Positions 5,224 to 6,362 of a stretch of DNA of 6,362 nucleotides are shown here, piece by piece; position 1 is the first letter of the stretch; each line of letters begins with the position of its first letter. The notes below the pieces were generated by a model that searched no databases, was not told the origin of the DNA, and saw only the letters and a program-made list of their open reading frames with translations. Source of the DNA: Bifidobacterium breve (lineage in GTDB: Bacteria; Actinomycetota; Actinomycetes; Mycobacteriales; Mycobacteriaceae); contig CALQLM010000075.1 in NCBI GenBank assembly GCA_943331415.1, positions 1 through 6,362 of the forward strand, read 5' to 3'. The position numbers and the translations under genes were made by a program.

Positions 5224-6185
5224 CTCACTCCGGCGTAGGAATGTAAGCCCACGGTCACCAGGTTGATGAAGAACAAGTTGAACACCATGGCCACGAACCC
5301 GGCCACGTTGATCCACGCCGCCTTCTTGTCCCGCCAGCCGGCGGTCGATCGGGCGTGCAGGTAGGCCGCATAGATCACCCACGCAATGAATGACAGCGTT
5401 TCCTTGGGGTCCCAGCCCCAGTAACGTCCCCACGCCTCCTCGGCCCAAATGGCACCGAAGATGACTCCGAAACCAAAAACCGGGAATGCGAAAATCGTTG
5501 TTCGGTAGGCGATCCTGTCCAGCGACTGGGCGTCGGGCAAACGTGAGACCACACCTGCCAATGCGCCGTCCCCGAACCGCGACATCTTCAGCAGGAACAG
5601 GATGCTGGCGACCCCGGCGACCAAGAACACTCCCGATCCGAGGCTGACCACCGACACGTGGATCGGCAACCAGTAGGACTGCAGTGCGGGCATCACCGGC
5701 GCCGCGTGGGTGTACAGCCATTTGCCGGACACCGTGAGCAGAATCAATACCGGAACCAGAACGAACACCCACAGCGCCCGGAACTGAGGCTTGCGCAGCA
5801 CCACCGCTGCGGCAGCCAGACCGCAGAAGCTGGTCAGATTGATGAACTCGTACATGTTGCCCCACGGTGCGCGCGCGGTGGCCAGTCCGCGCAGCACGAT
5901 GCAGCCGAGCAACAATGCGATACCGAGATAGACCAGGGCCAGACCGGCCTTGCCGAATCGGTCCGGCAGTGGGGTCGTCGGCGTCTCCACCACAACACCG
6001 GGTCGATCGGCGTCCGCGGGGACCCCTCCGGCGCTCACCAGTTCGCGGTGCTCGGCACGAAGGCCGCGACTGGAAGCGAGTTCCACGGCGAGCAACATCA
6101 GCGCCATTACCAGGACGATGACTGAGGCGGTAAACGCCCAGTCCGAATACCGGGCCAGTCCGATATCGATGTGGTCGGTGTTCAC
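5220..6185 (-). CDS. ccsA: System II cytochrome c biogenesis protein CcsA (also named CcsB/ResC)
   Basis: A 321-residue haem-handling membrane protein. With ResB it exports haem and joins it to CXXCH motifs of apocytochromes c outside the cytoplasmic membrane. The haem-binding WWD signature WGRYWGWDPKET is at 252-263. Conserved histidines are visible as His176 (LPIHVS, matching P-His1), His277 (YLHAR, matching the transmembrane His) and His315 (GLHSY, matching P-His2), assigned by their spacing from the WWD. Hydrophobic segments lie at about 17-36, 80-100, 115-131, 136-153, 173-199, 231-247, 263-279 and 290-312. A hydrophilic insert occupies 37-79. The start is GTG 6183-6185, with GGAGGG close upstream and a GTGA overlap with the resB stop. 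An ATG at 6233 would add 16 residues inside resB. The stop is shared with the convergent 53-residue ORF. Likely clients include the cytochrome c subunit of the bc1 complex. Confidence 0.93.
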   Translation of the reverse strand: MNTDHIDIGLARYSDWAFTASVIVLVMALMLLAVELASSRGLRAEHRELVSAGGVPADADRPGVVVETPTTPLPDRFGKAGLALVYLGIALLLGCIVLRGLATARAPWGNMYEFINLTSFCGLAAAAVVLRKPQFRALWVFVLVPVLILLTVSGKWLYTHAAPVMPALQSYWLPIHVSVVSLGSGVFLVAGVASILFLLKMSRFGDGALAGVVSRLPDAQSLDRIAYRTTIFAFPVFGFGVIFGAIWAEEAWGRYWGWDPKETLSFIAWVIYAAYLHARSTAGWRDKKAAWINVAGFVAMVFNLFFINLVTVGLHSYAGVS

Positions 6186-6362
6186 GAACCCTCCGCTACT
6201 CGCTGGGCAAGCGTGTCGAACTCGCCGCCCCAACCGGAATTGTCGGTGCGGGCCAGTCCGCCCAACTCGACATTCACCGTACCCGGGCCGTCAGGTGAGA
6301 TCCGAGCCCACACCCGCCGTCGGCGGACGATCAGCGAGACCAGCAAGCCGGCCATCATCGCC
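6182..6362 (-). CDS. resB: ResB-like cytochrome c biogenesis protein, C-terminal end (partial)
   Basis: Fifty-nine C-terminal residues are visible; the rest lies beyond the right edge. They begin in a final hydrophobic helix (AMMAGLLVSLIV), followed by an RRRR stop-transfer cluster. A soluble tail with VWARISPDG, NVELGGLARTDNSGW and GGEFDTLAQRVAEGS then runs to the TGA at 6182-6184. The NVELGGLARTDNSGWGGEF stretch is what I recall from the end of mycobacterial ResB (Rv0528). Position directly upstream of ccsA with a four-base GTGA overlap supports the call. ResB and CcsA form the system II haem-delivery complex. Confidence 0.85.
   Translation of the reverse strand, partial: AMMAGLLVSLIVRRRRVWARISPDGPGTVNVELGGLARTDNSGWGGEFDTLAQRVAEGS
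6189..6194 (-). promoter_or_regulatory. Shine-Dalgarno GGAGGG for ccsA
   Basis: Read on the minus strand, GGAGGG lies three bases before the GTG at 6185, inside the last codons of resB. It supports the GTG start over the upstream ATG at 6233 and would allow translation of ccsA by reinitiation at the GTGA overlap. Confidence 0.65.

Noticed and set aside
5014..5865. Upstream extension of the DUF4229 frame to give a 404-residue protein
   Set aside because: The extension lies on the same strand as ccsA but in another frame, has no membrane or domain pattern, and would pass through the divergent promoter region and the 53-residue ORF.
6186..6233. ATG at 6233 as the ccsA start
   Set aside because: It lies within resB, lacks the Shine-Dalgarno seen before GTG 6185, and adds a non-conserved Arg/Cys-rich leader.
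1..6362. Mobile elements, CRISPR arrays, tRNA or rRNA genes, phage or defence modules
   Set aside because: I saw no transposase or integrase motifs, no terminal inverted repeats, no regular spacer array and no tRNA-like cloverleaf. The window is almost fully accounted for by housekeeping-type genes.

Overview
The window is high-GC actinobacterial DNA and looks like a Mycobacterium (in the broad sense, probably a non-tuberculous or fast-growing species). The protein sequences, the many GTG starts, the start-stop overlaps and the apparent leaderless promoters all point that way. From memory, the backbone matches the M. tuberculosis Rv0528-Rv0536 neighbourhood (resB, ccsA, a small ORF, a small membrane protein, menA, an MTA phosphorylase, galE3), read here in the opposite direction. 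No database search was possible, so this synteny is recall.

Layout, left to right. Positions 1-125 appear to hold the 3' end of an unidentified plus-strand gene. Positions 139-3107 are a minus-strand run transcribed right to left: S-methyl-5'-thioadenosine phosphorylase (2322-3107), a GalE-like NAD-dependent sugar epimerase (1294-2325, joined by a GTGA overlap) and a nitronate monooxygenase-family flavoprotein (139-1269, 24 nt further on). A 23-bp divergent intergenic region follows. Then come two overlapping plus-strand genes: a DUF1345 membrane protein (3131-3754) and menA (3754-4626). A minus-strand DUF4229-like two-helix membrane protein (4651-5013) converges on menA. A 53-residue plus-strand single-pass protein (5062-5223), preceded by a near-perfect Shine-Dalgarno, diverges from it. 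The right end is the cytochrome c maturation system II pair: ccsA (5220-6185) and the C-terminal end of resB (6182-6362, running off the window).

Functionally, much of the window supports the respiratory chain. MenA makes demethylmenaquinone, and ResB/CcsA attach haem to c-type cytochromes such as the cytochrome subunit of the bc1 complex that menaquinol feeds. MTA phosphorylase recycles the by-product of polyamine and related SAM-consuming reactions. The epimerase probably acts on a nucleotide sugar, and the nitronate monooxygenase homologue may detoxify nitronates. Almost every base is coding and no gap exceeds 48 nt. I see no mobile element, CRISPR array, tRNA or rRNA. I found no new multi-gene system. 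The points worth a second look are small: a Cys/His insertion in the epimerase, a very short gene sharing its stop with ccsA, two near-identical leaderless-type promoters, and small tandem repeats at both ends of the DUF4229 gene.
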